From NCBI RefSeq assembly GCF_021172065.1, contig NZ_CP087880.1:2642583-2706582 (forward strand): a stretch of 64,000 bases of DNA, read 5' to 3'. Source of the stretch: Pseudocitrobacter corydidari (GTDB taxonomy: Bacteria; Pseudomonadota; Gammaproteobacteria; Enterobacterales; Enterobacteriaceae). The position numbers and the translations under genes are program-made. Below are positions 30,137-39,359 of this stretch, one piece after another. The notes beneath the pieces are model-generated. The model was not told where the DNA came from and did not search any database. It worked only from the letters and a program-made list of their open reading frames with translations. Each line of letters starts with the position of its first letter. Positions within the stretch are counted from its first letter, which is position 1.

Positions 30137-31423
30137 ATGCGATACCGTACCAGAGCACTTAGTCTGGCAATTTTATTTTCGCTTTCAAACATCGCCGTCG
30201 CGGAAGAACTTAATGTGTGGATTCGTGCCAGCAATGATTCGAAAGTCATTTATCAAAAACTGGCGGATACGTTTAAACAGCAAACCGGTATTTCAATTAA
30301 CTATTTCAATGCGGTGACCGATTTTGACCAACGACTGGCACGCGCGGCAACCGGAAATGCATTACCGGATGTCGTATTTAACGACGCCATTATTGTTGGG
30401 CAAATGGTACAACTGGGAATAGTCGATGAAATCGACCCGACAAAACTGAAGCACGGCGCAGATGTTTACGAGGCGGCGTGGAAATCAACACAGCTGCCTG
30501 ACGGTAAATATTACGGCGTGCCGACCTCAGCGCATACTTATGCCCTGTTTATCCGCCAGGATTGGCTGAATAAACTCGGAATGAAGGCTCCAACCACCTG
30601 GGATGAACTGAAAAAAGTCGCGCACGCGTTTACCTTCAACGACCCGGATGGCAACGGTAAAAACGACACCTATGGTTTTGTGATGCCGCTCGCCACCACG
30701 CGCGGCTACGCCAGTTCGTTCTCCTCTTCTTATCTCTGGCAGGCGGGCGGTAATTATCTGGTGGCGACGCAGCCAGGCAAATTCAAAGGCGCGCTCGACA
30801 GCAAAGAAGCCGTCACGGCAATGACATTTATGCGCAGCATGGTTTGTGAAGGCGTATCACAGCCGGGAGCCATTAATCAGACCACCGCCGACGCCAATAC
30901 CTCTTATCGCTCGGGCCAGAGCGGAATGTACTCCTCCGGCCCGTATCACATCGCCCTGTTTGATAAAGATCCGGGGAAAACGGCATACACCGTGGTGCCG
31001 CCGCCAGCCGGGCCGGGCGGTACGACATCCATGGCGGAAGGTACTACAGCCTTCCTGATGAAAACCAGCCAACACAAAGCGGCGGCGATGAAGTTTCTCG
31101 AATTTATGATTTCACCGGAGGGGCAGGAAATTGGCATGGCGGTGCAGAGCAGCTCGATGCCAGTCGTCAGGCTGCCGGTGAACAAGAAGCTGGCGATCGC
31201 GGATTATCATCCCGATCCGAAGTGGGCGGTATTCGCGGAAACTTACGCCAAAGATGGACGCTATATGCCGCAAATTCCGAACTGGATCCCGGTGCGCCAG
31301 ATTACGGCAGATGGGTTTAATAAGATCTACGCCGACTGTAACAGCGATATTCCGGGGCTATTGAAAGAGATTAACGGCAAGGTCAATGAGGAACTGAAGC
31401 GCCAGAATGCGTGGGCGGAATAG
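30137..31423 (+). CDS. Periplasmic sugar-type ABC solute-binding protein (family 1), orphan
   Basis: The 428-residue protein has a signal peptide (MRYRTRALSLAILFSLSNIAVA) and the MalE-type fold: ELNVWIRASNDS at the mature N-terminus, FNAVTDFDQRLARAATGNALPDVVFND, the GVPTSAHTYALFIRQDWL hinge region and a C-terminal lobe. Such proteins deliver sugars or glycerol-phosphate-like ligands to MalFGK-type transporters, but no permease or ATPase gene lies nearby. It is divergent from phoA and convergent with an IdnR-like regulator. The start at 30137 has CAGGAG upstream. Its ligand cannot be read from the sequence; it may use a permease encoded elsewhere. Confidence 0.85.
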   Translation: MRYRTRALSLAILFSLSNIAVAEELNVWIRASNDSKVIYQKLADTFKQQTGISINYFNAVTDFDQRLARAATGNALPDVVFNDAIIVGQMVQLGIVDEIDPTKLKHGADVYEAAWKSTQLPDGKYYGVPTSAHTYALFIRQDWLNKLGMKAPTTWDELKKVAHAFTFNDPDGNGKNDTYGFVMPLATTRGYASSFSSSYLWQAGGNYLVATQPGKFKGALDSKEAVTAMTFMRSMVCEGVSQPGAINQTTADANTSYRSGQSGMYSSGPYHIALFDKDPGKTAYTVVPPPAGPGGTTSMAEGTTAFLMKTSQHKAAAMKFLEFMISPEGQEIGMAVQSSSMPVVRLPVNKKLAIADYHPDPKWAVFAETYAKDGRYMPQIPNWIPVRQITADGFNKIYADCNSDIPGLLKEINGKVNEELKRQNAWAE

Positions 31424-31447
31424 CGGTTTTACCGGCGACGGGGGTCA

Positions 31448-32440
31448 TCACAACGTATCACCATAGTAAATCTGATAACCCACGTTCACGCTTTCCGGGA
31501 CATCTTTGCCCGCCAGTCGCTTAAGCAGCAGTTCGCTGGCGACCTGGCCAATCTCGAAGCGCGGCGTAACCACGCTGGCAACTTTTTGCAAGCGTGCGCG
31601 CCCTATCTCCAGCCCATGGAAACCGGCGATCGCCAGCTCGCCCGGCACGCTGATATTCTGCGCCTGGCACTCCAGCAGCACGCCGACCGCCAGGTCATCA
31701 TTGGTGCAGAATACCGCGTCAATATCCGGGCGCTGCTGGCGCATTTGCTGAAACATTTGACGCCCCAGTGAAACCGAAGAGATGGTTTTCGGCGCCAGGT
31801 GGTACGGCTCCAGGCCGTGCGCCGCCAGCGCATTTTGCGTGCCGCGATATCGACTGAGATCGCGTGGGTCATCCATTGAGCCAAAGAAGGCGATGTGTCG
31901 CTTGCCGCTGTCGAGAAACGCGCTGGTCATCTCCCAGGCGGCTTTTTCGTTATCAAAGCCGACCTGAATATCGAGCGGTTGCCCGGAAACGTCCATTAAC
32001 TCCGCCACCGGAATACCGCTGGCGCGCAGGTACTGCACCATTCTGTCCGTATGCTGGCGGCCCGTCAGGATCAGGCCATCGATATTGTACGAAAGCAGAT
32101 TCAGCACTTCGCGTTCTTCACGACAGGGATCGTATTCATAGTTGGCGATCAGCGTTTGGTATTGATGCGCGGAGGTCACGGACTCGATTCCTGCCAGCAC
32201 ATCGGCGAAGATCTGATTGCGGAACGAAGGGATCAGAACACCGATCGTTTTACTGCGCGCATTGAGCAAAATTTCCGGCGCGCGATTGGGAATGTAGTTG
32301 TTCTCTTCCATGATTTTCGAAATCAATTCACGGCTACGCGCAGAGACCTGATTAGGGTCGCGCAGATAACGGCTGACCGTCATCTTATTCAGGCCCGCCA
32401 GATTAGCGATATCCTGCAATGTCATCCGATTGTTTTTCAT
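31448..32440 (-). CDS. LacI/GntR-family repressor, IdnR-like
   Basis: From the ATG at 32440 the product is 330 residues. The LacI-type helix-turn-helix is at about 6-30 (TLQDIANLAGLNKMTVSRYLRD), the hinge near 50-60, and the periplasmic-binding-protein-like effector domain from about 62 (KTIGVLIPSFRNQIFADVLAG). Segments LLSYNIDGLIL and GFHGLEIGRARL are close to E. coli IdnR and GntR, which sense gluconate-type acids. It is the last gene of an operon with an IdnO-like dehydrogenase and an MFS permease, so it probably represses them through the palindrome at 34638-34671. The ORF extension to 32509 is not conserved. Confidence 0.88.
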   Translation of the reverse strand: MKNNRMTLQDIANLAGLNKMTVSRYLRDPNQVSARSRELISKIMEENNYIPNRAPEILLNARSKTIGVLIPSFRNQIFADVLAGIESVTSAHQYQTLIANYEYDPCREEREVLNLLSYNIDGLILTGRQHTDRMVQYLRASGIPVAELMDVSGQPLDIQVGFDNEKAAWEMTSAFLDSGKRHIAFFGSMDDPRDLSRYRGTQNALAAHGLEPYHLAPKTISSVSLGRQMFQQMRQQRPDIDAVFCTNDDLAVGVLLECQAQNISVPGELAIAGFHGLEIGRARLQKVASVVTPRFEIGQVASELLLKRLAGKDVPESVNVGYQIYYGDTL

Positions 32441-32518
32441 GAGATTCTCTGCGACAAAATGCCTGTTTTGCTCGCAGAGAACCTTATCACAGCCGGGCAG
32501 GATCTGCATCCAGCCCGT

Positions 32519-33808
32519 TTAGCTGGCAGCCTTATTGGGTTGTAGCGCGCCGCGCGTCGTTTCGCCAGGCGCACGTACGCAGTACATCAGCACCACTGAC
32601 GCAAACAGCGCGGTCGCCATAAAGGTGTAAGACGCGCCAGGCCCGCCGGTGATGCCGTTGAGATAACCCACCAGCCACGCACCGATAAACGCGCCCAATG
32701 CGCCGAAGCTGTTGATTAACCCCATCGACACGCCCGAGACGTTGCGTGGCAGCAGTTCCGGTATCAACGCGAAGAACGGCCCGTAAGGTGCGTACATACA
32801 GGCTGCGGCAATGACCAGCAACGCATAGGAGAGCCAGAAAGCCTGCGTGCCCAACATCCACGACCCGAAGAACGCGACGCCCGCAATCAGCAGCAGAGGC
32901 CAGATAAACAGCTTACGGTTTTGCAGTTTATCGGAGAGCCATGAAACCACCAGCATCAGGCAAATTGCCGCCAGATATGGCACTGCGGCCAGCCAGCCGA
33001 CGGAGACAATGTCCATTTGCGCCGCATTTTTCAGAATCGACGGCATCCACATCATGAAGCCGTAGACGCCAATACTCCACAGCGCGTGCACGGCGCACAG
33101 CATAATCACGTTACGCGAACGCATCGCTTCACCGTAGTTACGCACGGGCTTGATGGCCGTTTGTTCGCTGTCCATCGCCTGCTGAAGCGTCTGTTTTTCT
33201 TCTTCACTAAGCCAGGTGGCCTCTGACGGTTTATCGCGCACCAGCGCCCACCAGCAGAAAGCCCACAGCACCGCCGGAATGCCTTCGATGATAAACATTT
33301 CGCGCCAGCCCCAGGCCTGAATCAGATAGCCAGAGACGATCGACATCCACAGCACTGTCACCGGATTACCGAGAATCAGGAAAGTATTCGCGCGTGAACG
33401 CTCGCTTTTGGTAAACCAGTTGCTGATATAGATAAGCATGGCGGGCATAACGGCCGCTTCGACAATACCCAGGGTAAAGCGAATCGCCATCAATGTAGGA
33501 ATATTACTGACAAAGCCAGTAGCTGCCGCGCAGAAACCCCATAGTATCAGGCTGAAAAAAATCATTTTCCGCACGCTGCGTTTTACTGCATACATCGCGC
33601 CCGGCACCTGGAAAAAGAAATAACCGAGGAAGAACAGCGCGCCAATTAACGATGCAGTTCCTTTGGTGATCCCTAAATCATTTTCAATTCCGGCGGCGGC
33701 GGCAAAACCATAATTTGCGCGATCGAGATACGCCAGGCTGTAGGTAATAAAAATAATCGGCATTAAATACCACCAGCGGCGTACTGGCAGTTTGCTAAGT
33801 GTTTTCAT
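32519..33808 (-). CDS. MFS transporter of the anion:cation symporter (ACS) family
   Basis: The 429-residue protein has about 12 membrane helices and the ACS-type first-helix segment FITYSLAYLDRANYGFAAAAG. That branch includes GudP, ExuT and other hexuronate or sugar-acid symporters. I take the ATG at 33808, seven bases after GAGG; the in-frame TTG at 33814 is less likely. It lies between an IdnO-like dehydrogenase and an IdnR-like regulator, so it probably imports a sugar acid such as a gluconate or ketogluconate relative. The exact substrate is inferred from neighbours only. Confidence 0.85.
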   Translation of the reverse strand: MKTLSKLPVRRWWYLMPIIFITYSLAYLDRANYGFAAAAGIENDLGITKGTASLIGALFFLGYFFFQVPGAMYAVKRSVRKMIFFSLILWGFCAAATGFVSNIPTLMAIRFTLGIVEAAVMPAMLIYISNWFTKSERSRANTFLILGNPVTVLWMSIVSGYLIQAWGWREMFIIEGIPAVLWAFCWWALVRDKPSEATWLSEEEKQTLQQAMDSEQTAIKPVRNYGEAMRSRNVIMLCAVHALWSIGVYGFMMWMPSILKNAAQMDIVSVGWLAAVPYLAAICLMLVVSWLSDKLQNRKLFIWPLLLIAGVAFFGSWMLGTQAFWLSYALLVIAAACMYAPYGPFFALIPELLPRNVSGVSMGLINSFGALGAFIGAWLVGYLNGITGGPGASYTFMATALFASVVLMYCVRAPGETTRGALQPNKAAS

Positions 33809-33854
33809 ACTCAATCCTCAGACGATGAGCATCATCTATCATTATTTTATGTTG

Positions 33855-34619
33855 TTACACGGCGGCTAACATTCCGCCATCGACAAACAGAATATGACCA
33901 TTCACGAAATTAGAGGCAGGCGCCGCGAGATAAACTGCCGCGCCAATCAGTTCCTCTGGTATTCCCCAGCGGGCTGCTGGCGTACGCTGGTAGAGCCAGG
34001 CGGAAAAGGCATCGTCATTAACCAGTGCAGCCGTCATGTCGGTGGCAAAATATCCCGGCGCAATACCGTTAACCTGAATATTGTATTCCGCCAGCTCGAC
34101 ACACATTCCGCGGGTTAACATTTTGACCGCGCCTTTTGAGGCGGCGTAAGGCGTAATCGTTTTGCGACCTAATTCGCTTTGCATCGAGCAGATATTTATT
34201 ATTTTCCCCTGTCGGCGCTGCATCATATATTTCGCCACCTGCTGGGAAACTAAAAACACGGATTTTTGGTTAACGTCGATCACTTTATCCCATTCGGCTT
34301 CCGGGAATTCGGTGAAGGGATAACGTCGCTGAATACCGGCATTATTAATCAGAATATCAATTGCGCCCACCTCCTGTTCGATGTTGTCGATAGCTTTGGC
34401 GACCTCCTGCGCATGAGTGACATCAAAACCGTAACCCACTGCGCGGAATCCCTCAGCCGTCAGGGCATCCGCCGCCTGCGTGGCGCGCTGCTGGGTGATG
34501 TCGTTAATCACCACCTCCGCACCGTGTTCGGCCAGGCCGCGAGCCAGCAGCAAGCCGATCCCCTGCGCTGAACCGGTTACCAGCGCGCGTTTACCCGATA
34601 AATCAAATAAATTACCCAT
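33855..34619 (-). CDS. Short-chain dehydrogenase, gluconate 5-dehydrogenase (IdnO)-like
   Basis: The 254-residue product has the SDR signature: the cofactor motif TGSAQGIG near residue 16, the NNAGIQRR motif and the catalytic Ser...Tyr-x-x-x-Lys in ICSMQSELG and YAASK. It resembles E. coli IdnO (5-keto-D-gluconate 5-reductase) over its length, with shared FTEFPE, KMLTRGMCVELA and NGIAPGYF stretches. It is first in an operon with an MFS permease and an IdnR-like regulator. There is no idnD or idnK here, so this is not the full L-idonate pathway. A long palindrome starts 19 bp upstream of the ATG and is the likely operator. Confidence 0.88.
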   Translation of the reverse strand: MGNLFDLSGKRALVTGSAQGIGLLLARGLAEHGAEVVINDITQQRATQAADALTAEGFRAVGYGFDVTHAQEVAKAIDNIEQEVGAIDILINNAGIQRRYPFTEFPEAEWDKVIDVNQKSVFLVSQQVAKYMMQRRQGKIINICSMQSELGRKTITPYAASKGAVKMLTRGMCVELAEYNIQVNGIAPGYFATDMTAALVNDDAFSAWLYQRTPAARWGIPEELIGAAVYLAAPASNFVNGHILFVDGGMLAAV

Positions 34620-34637
34620 AAAAACCTCTTGCACATT

Positions 34638-34671
34638 AACTGTTACGCGTAACTGTATACGCGTAACAGTT
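34638..34671. promoter_or_regulatory. Double palindromic operator upstream of the IdnO-like gene
   Basis: Arms of 14 bp (AACTGTTACGCGTA and TACGCGTAACAGTT) are perfect inverted repeats with a 6-bp centre. Inside, two TTACGCGTAA-type cores lie side by side. The pattern resembles GntR/IdnR operators (TGTTACC...GGTAACA type). It starts 19 bp upstream of the SDR ATG and would overlap its promoter. The encoded IdnR-like repressor is the natural candidate to bind it. Confidence 0.7.
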
Positions 34672-34785
34672 GTTTTGAGAAGATCGCTTGTGGGGAAAAT
34701 GATCGTTTTGTGATCGGGGAGACATTTGAGTGAAACGCGGGTGAGGGAGTCGCATTTTTCCCCCCTCACCCTAACCCTCTCCCCG

Positions 34786-36070
34786 TGTACGGTCCGGGGA
34801 CATGGTAGACAGGTGTTCGGGGACATGGTGAACACTTTTTAACATCCTTTACCCATGGTGATCGACTTTTTCTTCAGGTCGATCACCCCCACTTTCGTAC
34901 TGTACCACCACACTTCATAGCAGCCATCCTCCTGCGTCTCCTTCAGCCCGACCCGCTCTCCCCTGAATGCTTTGCCTGCCTTCAGACAGGTACCATTAAT
35001 GCTCAGCTTCCCGCTGATATCGACCTTCCTCACCATCACCCCTTCATCATATTCCGGTGGCGTAATGCTGTCGCTGTACTGCCTTGCAGACGGCTGATAC
35101 CGCGAGGCCGGAACGGCCATACCCAGTGCTTCATGGGGCCGTTCAAGGTTATACACCGTACGCCAGTGGTCGAAAGCACGCTGCAGCTCACCGCTGTCTG
35201 TGAACCACTTACCCTGCAGCACTTCCGCCTTCAGGCTGCGGTGAAAACGTTCCAGCTTGCCCTGTGTCTGCGGATGGTATGGCCGGGAATGCCCCACCCG
35301 GATACCCTGGCGCATCAGCCACAGCTCCAGCGCTGTCCAGACACCGGTGGTGTCGCCCCACGGCGCGCCGTTGTCCATCGTCATCCGGTCTGGCAGCCCG
35401 TAGCGTTCAAACACGCTGACCAGCTGCTGCTGCACGGTCTCACGGCGTTCATCGGCGCAGGGTGCCAGACACAGGGAGAAACGGGAGTGGTCATCCAGCA
35501 GGGTGAGCGGATGGCAGCGCCCCCCGCCGAAGGGGAAGTGGCCCTTAAAATCCATCTGCCAGAGCCGGTTCGGCGCGTCATGTTCGAAGCGCCCTGTGGC
35601 CGGAATGCCCGGAGCCGTGCCCGGTAGCAGACCGTGACGGGCCATCAGGTTATGGACGGTGCTGAAGGCGGGCATACGGTGCCCCTGGTCTTCGAGCCAG
35701 CGCTTTATCTTGCGGGCGCCCCAGCGCTCATGACGGGCATGGGCGATGCGCAGCAGGTCAGTGATATCATCCGGAGAACGGTTGGGAGAGTGATGAGGTA
35801 CGCGGGGACGGTCCAGAAGACCGGATGCGCCTTCCTCAGCCCAGCGACGAAGCCACTTGTAACCGGTGGCGGGAGAAATGCCGTAGTGACGGCAGAGGGA
35901 ACGGATGTTCGCCCCGTCTTGTGAGGCGAACAGAACAAACTCGGAACGTAATGACATGGTATCTCTCGCATCCCAGGGCATAAGCGACTCCATAAACGGA
36001 TTCTTATGCCTTAGTTGTAAGTGTCTACCATGTCCCCGAACAAGTGTTAACTATGTCCCCGGACCGTACA
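34786..36070 (-). mobile_element. Intact IS481-family insertion sequence (1285 bp) with 5-bp target duplication
   Basis: The ends are 18-bp perfect inverted repeats, TGTACGGTCCGGGGACAT at 34786 and its complement ending at 36070. CCCCG flanks both sides (34781-34785 and 36071-36075), a 5-bp target-site duplication. A second GGGGACAT copy lies 23 bp inside each end (34819 and, inverted, 36030-36037). One full transposase gene fills the interior. It sits in the loop region of a CCCTCTCCCC...GGGGCGAGGG hairpin repeat, upstream of the IdnO-like operon. The intact ends and gene suggest a recent insertion. Confidence 0.93.
34839..35981 (-). CDS. IS481-family DDE transposase
   Basis: The ATG at 35981 (GGAG six bases upstream) gives 380 residues; an in-frame ATG at 35993 is possible. 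The N-terminal helix-turn-helix (about 25-60) includes SLCRHYGISPATGYKWLRRW. The integrase core has the DDE triad, numbered from the longer start: Asp148 in LWQMDFKGHF, Asp207 in RMTMDNGAPW and Glu248 in GKLERFHRSLKAE. The C-terminal domain has the usual RYQPS segment and beta-rich end. The gene is complete, so the element may be active. Confidence 0.93.
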   Translation of the reverse strand: MPWDARDTMSLRSEFVLFASQDGANIRSLCRHYGISPATGYKWLRRWAEEGASGLLDRPRVPHHSPNRSPDDITDLLRIAHARHERWGARKIKRWLEDQGHRMPAFSTVHNLMARHGLLPGTAPGIPATGRFEHDAPNRLWQMDFKGHFPFGGGRCHPLTLLDDHSRFSLCLAPCADERRETVQQQLVSVFERYGLPDRMTMDNGAPWGDTTGVWTALELWLMRQGIRVGHSRPYHPQTQGKLERFHRSLKAEVLQGKWFTDSGELQRAFDHWRTVYNLERPHEALGMAVPASRYQPSARQYSDSITPPEYDEGVMVRKVDISGKLSINGTCLKAGKAFRGERVGLKETQEDGCYEVWWYSTKVGVIDLKKKSITMGKGC

Positions 36071-36109
36071 CCCCGAAGGGGCGAGGGAACTGAACGAGTT
36101 CGGAATTGA

Positions 36110-37306
36110 CTACGCTGCGGTTTTACTGCGCCGCAGCATCACCACCAGTTGCCAGATATTAATCAGCACAATAATCGCCGTCGCCACAAACACCCAGCGG
36201 AAGCCCGCCATGGCGGAAACGGACGCCCCGATCAGCGGCCCGGCAACGTTGCCCAAATACATAAACGATTGGTTGTAGCCGAAAATCCGCCCGGTCACGC
36301 GTTCGCTGATGTACTTGAGCAGCAACGTTTGTACCGCTGGCAGCATCGCGCCATCGGCGAAGCCGAGCAGGAAGCGCAGCACGCCAAGCTGGAACGGTGT
36401 GGTCACAAACGACATGGCGAAAAACAGCACCACCGCAAAGCACAGCGTCGCCAATAGAATGCGCGCCGTACCGATGCGGTCGCCCAGCTTGCCGAGCCGT
36501 GGCGCGGAGATCAGCGCCGAGACGCCCGGTACGGCGGCGATCATCCCACTCAGGAAAGCGATGTTGTTACTGTCCGGCGCCATCGATTTAATAAACAGCG
36601 CCAGAATCGGGCCGATCGAACCATTACATAGCTGAATCACCATGGTGGTGACAAACAGGCTGATCACCAGCCCCGGATACGGCAGCGAAGCAAATACCGC
36701 CTTCCCGCTCAACCGCTCTGATTTGCTGATTTGCGGCCGCACGCCCTCTTTAATTAAAAACAGGGTGACGAGGAAGCTAATCATCAGCAAAAACGCAGTG
36801 ATGTAAAAGACCATCCGCAGACCCATGTGATCCGCGAGGAAACCGCCGAGCAGCGGCCCGCCGATGACGCCGCTGATTTGCGCGGTAGAGAGCGTACTCA
36901 GCGCCCAGCCGCTGCGCTCACGCGGCACCTGCGAGGCGACCAGCGCCATCGCGTTTGGTATATAACCCGACGTCAGCCCCATCACGCCGCGCAGAATAAA
37001 CAGCTGCCAGACGTTGGTGGCAAAGGCTTGCAGCAAAATGGCAATCGCCATACCCAGCGACGCGCGCAGGAGCATCAATTTGCGCCCTTTGCGATCCGCC
37101 AGGCTTCCCCACATGGGCGAGACAATCGCCGAAACCAGAAAAGTGATACTGAACGTTAGCCCTGACCACATCGAGAGCGATTCATGAGACGTGACGCCCA
37201 GTTGCGCCACGTAGAGCGGCAAAAAGGGCAGAATTTGACTGATGGCGAGGCCGGTAAAGAAGCAGCCAAACCAGACAGAGATGAGATTTACCTTCCAGGA
37301 TTCCAT
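36110..37306 (-). CDS. MdtG-like MFS exporter (DHA1 family)
   Basis: The 398-residue protein has about 12 membrane helices, MFS motif [21 protein letters not shown] after helix 2 and the motif C-like helix 5 [21 protein letters not shown]. It resembles E. coli MdtG (fosfomycin and deoxycholate efflux) along its length ([51 protein letters not shown]). The start at 37306 aligns with MdtG after its short N-terminal extension. True mdtG lies elsewhere in K-12, so this is probably a paralogue with drug or metabolite efflux activity. It is not in an obvious operon and lies 39 bp from the IS end. Confidence 0.8.
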   Translation of the reverse strand: MESWKVNLISVWFGCFFTGLAISQILPFLPLYVAQLGVTSHESLSMWSGLTFSITFLVSAIVSPMWGSLADRKGRKLMLLRASLGMAIAILLQAFATNVWQLFILRGVMGLTSGYIPNAMALVASQVPRERSGWALSTLSTAQISGVIGGPLLGGFLADHMGLRMVFYITAFLLMISFLVTLFLIKEGVRPQISKSERLSGKAVFASLPYPGLVISLFVTTMVIQLCNGSIGPILALFIKSMAPDSNNIAFLSGMIAAVPGVSALISAPRLGKLGDRIGTARILLATLCFAVVLFFAMSFVTTPFQLGVLRFLLGFADGAMLPAVQTLLLKYISERVTGRIFGYNQSFMYLGNVAGPLIGASVSAMAGFRWVFVATAIIVLINIWQLVVMLRRSKTAA

Positions 37307-37474
37307 AACTACGCGTTTTCGTTCACTTATGCGGACAAGTGCACAGGGTAGCAAGTTGTATGGCAGTCGGTATTGTCAGAGATGCGGTCGCGGTGAGTTT
37401 AGGGTTTTATCATTGATTTGCTATTTTCTGTGAACGATCTCACGTTTTAATTTCCAGCACAAAGAGAGTTATGC

Positions 37475-38158
37475 TTAGCGACAAAGCCCGTAGCCGCGCA
37501 TACCGAGATGAAAATGATTGGCGTGCGCCGCGTTATAGCCTGGCCCCAGCCCATTACCGTAATACTGGCAGCTTGCCGCCAGCAGCGTTTGCAGGAACGG
37601 TTGAGTCTGCGGCTGCGTCCAGCCCTTCAGTACGCTAACCTGGGTGCCATTCTCCAGACGAAAGCCGCTGATATCCAGCGCATTTGCCGTGGCATGTTCG
37701 CTCAGCGGGCCGTCGGCGCGATGATAAATATTACGGCAGGCAAAACTCCCCAGATGGTCAATGCGCGTCACTTCGCTGTTTAACATTTGCCGGGAAAGCG
37801 GCTTCACCTGCTGTTCCACATACAAGGCGCTGCTTAGCGCCAGGCGGCAGCTGGCGAGAAAGCGATTGCTGAGTTTCACCGTGCCAAAATCACGCACCTG
37901 CACCACATCCGTGAGCGGACACGCGCCGCTGCTCGGTGCCACTCGCTGAGTACTGATAAGATTTTGCTGATTTGCCTCGGCCAGCAGCGTCTGACACTGC
38001 GCATCCGTTATCGCTTTGAGCTTCCAGCGCGTCACCAGACCGGGTGGATCGTTAAGCATTAATGGCGTAAATGGATTGTACCAGGATGGCAGCATCTGAT
38101 AGCCACCATAGCCAATAGCGATAAGCCCCGCAAATACCAGCCAGCGCGTGATTTTCAT
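37475..38158 (-). CDS. Extensin-like C-terminal domain protein (peptidase M15-like)
   Basis: From the ATG at 38158 the 227-residue product begins with a membrane anchor (KITRWLVFAGLIAIGYGGY). An extensin-like domain of the M15-related fold follows, with SEHATANALDISGF (the HxxxxxxD zinc-site pattern) and a C-terminal AHANHFHLGMRGYGLCR (HxH). Those His and Asp residues suggest a zinc D-Ala or cell-wall peptidase of the VanY/DacB-like fold, though no activity is known for this bacterial branch. It is divergent from ddlA, a D-Ala-D-Ala ligase, which fits a link to peptidoglycan. Confidence 0.78.
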   Translation of the reverse strand: MKITRWLVFAGLIAIGYGGYQMLPSWYNPFTPLMLNDPPGLVTRWKLKAITDAQCQTLLAEANQQNLISTQRVAPSSGACPLTDVVQVRDFGTVKLSNRFLASCRLALSSALYVEQQVKPLSRQMLNSEVTRIDHLGSFACRNIYHRADGPLSEHATANALDISGFRLENGTQVSVLKGWTQPQTQPFLQTLLAASCQYYGNGLGPGYNAAHANHFHLGMRGYGLCR

Positions 38159-38257
38159 CGGCTCTCCTGCCTGCAATAAAGTTAAAGATTATGGCAGATA
38201 GCCCGGAAATCACGTGGTATGTTATGTGTTTTGCGTTTGGAACGGATGGAATTAAAG

Positions 38258-39352
38258 ATGGCGAAGTTGCGGGTTGGGATTGTTTTCGGCGGGAAATCAG
38301 CAGAGCACGAAGTGTCGCTGCAGTCGGCTAAGAATATCGTTGAAGCCATTGATAAAACACGCTTTGACGTGGTGCTGCTGGGCATTGATAAACAGGGTCA
38401 GTGGCACATCAACGATGCGCAAAACTATTTGCTGAACGCGCAGGACCCGGCAAAAATCGCCCTTCGTCACTCTGATGTGACGCTGGCGCAAATCCCTGGA
38501 AAAACCTCGCAGCAATTGATCAACGCAGAAAGCGGCCAGCCGCTTAGCGCGATTGACGTGATTTTCCCGATTGTTCACGGCACGCTTGGCGAAGATGGAT
38601 CCCTGCAGGGCATGCTTCGCGTAGCGAATCTGCCGTTTGTGGGTTCCGATGTGCTGAGTTCTGCCGCCTGCATGGACAAAGACGTCACTAAGCGCCTGCT
38701 GCGCGACGCCGGGCTTGCCATCGCGCCGTTCATTACGCTGACACGCAACAACCGTGACCGTATTTCGTTTGCGGAAGTCGAAGCGAAACTGGGCCTGCCG
38801 CTGTTTGTAAAACCGGCCAATCAGGGTTCTTCTGTTGGCGTGAGCAAGGTCAATAGCGAAGCGCAATATCAGCAGGCCGTGGCGCTGGCATTTGAGTTTG
38901 ACCATAAAGTAGTGGTTGAGCAGGGTATTAAGGGCCGCGAGATCGAATGCGCAGTGCTGGGCAACGATGAACCGCAGGCCAGTACCTGTGGCGAAATTGT
39001 GCTGAACAGCGAATTTTACGCCTACGACACCAAATACATTGATGATAACGGCGCGAAAGTCGTCGTTCCGGCGGCGATTCCGGCAGAGATCAACGACAAA
39101 ATCCGCGATGTTGCAGTGCAGGCGTATCAAACGTTGGGTTGCAGCGGGATGGCGCGTGTCGATGTGTTCCTGACGGCGGAAAATGAAGTCGTGATTAACG
39201 AAATCAATACGCTGCCAGGTTTCACCAACATAAGCATGTATCCAAAACTGTGGCAGGCAAGCGGGCTGGATTACACCTCGCTGATCACACGTTTAATCGA
39301 GCTGGCACTGGAACGCCATCAGGCCGATAGCGCCCTCAAAACCACGATGTAA
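38258..39352 (+). CDS. ddlA: DdlA, D-alanine--D-alanine ligase A
   Basis: DdlA joins two D-alanines with ATP to make the peptidoglycan terminal dipeptide. The 364-residue product from [21 protein letters not shown] has the ATP-grasp motifs: the [14 protein letters not shown] loop, [15 protein letters not shown] and the metal-binding [23 protein letters not shown]. The start at 38258 aligns with E. coli DdlA; upstream residues are not conserved. It is downstream of and divergent from the extensin-like gene and convergent with yaiZ (7 bp apart). K-12 has the same yaiZ and yaiY neighbours. Confidence 0.97.
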   Translation: MAKLRVGIVFGGKSAEHEVSLQSAKNIVEAIDKTRFDVVLLGIDKQGQWHINDAQNYLLNAQDPAKIALRHSDVTLAQIPGKTSQQLINAESGQPLSAIDVIFPIVHGTLGEDGSLQGMLRVANLPFVGSDVLSSAACMDKDVTKRLLRDAGLAIAPFITLTRNNRDRISFAEVEAKLGLPLFVKPANQGSSVGVSKVNSEAQYQQAVALAFEFDHKVVVEQGIKGREIECAVLGNDEPQASTCGEIVLNSEFYAYDTKYIDDNGAKVVVPAAIPAEINDKIRDVAVQAYQTLGCSGMARVDVFLTAENEVVINEINTLPGFTNISMYPKLWQASGLDYTSLITRLIELALERHQADSALKTTM

Positions 39353-39359
39353 AAGAGGC

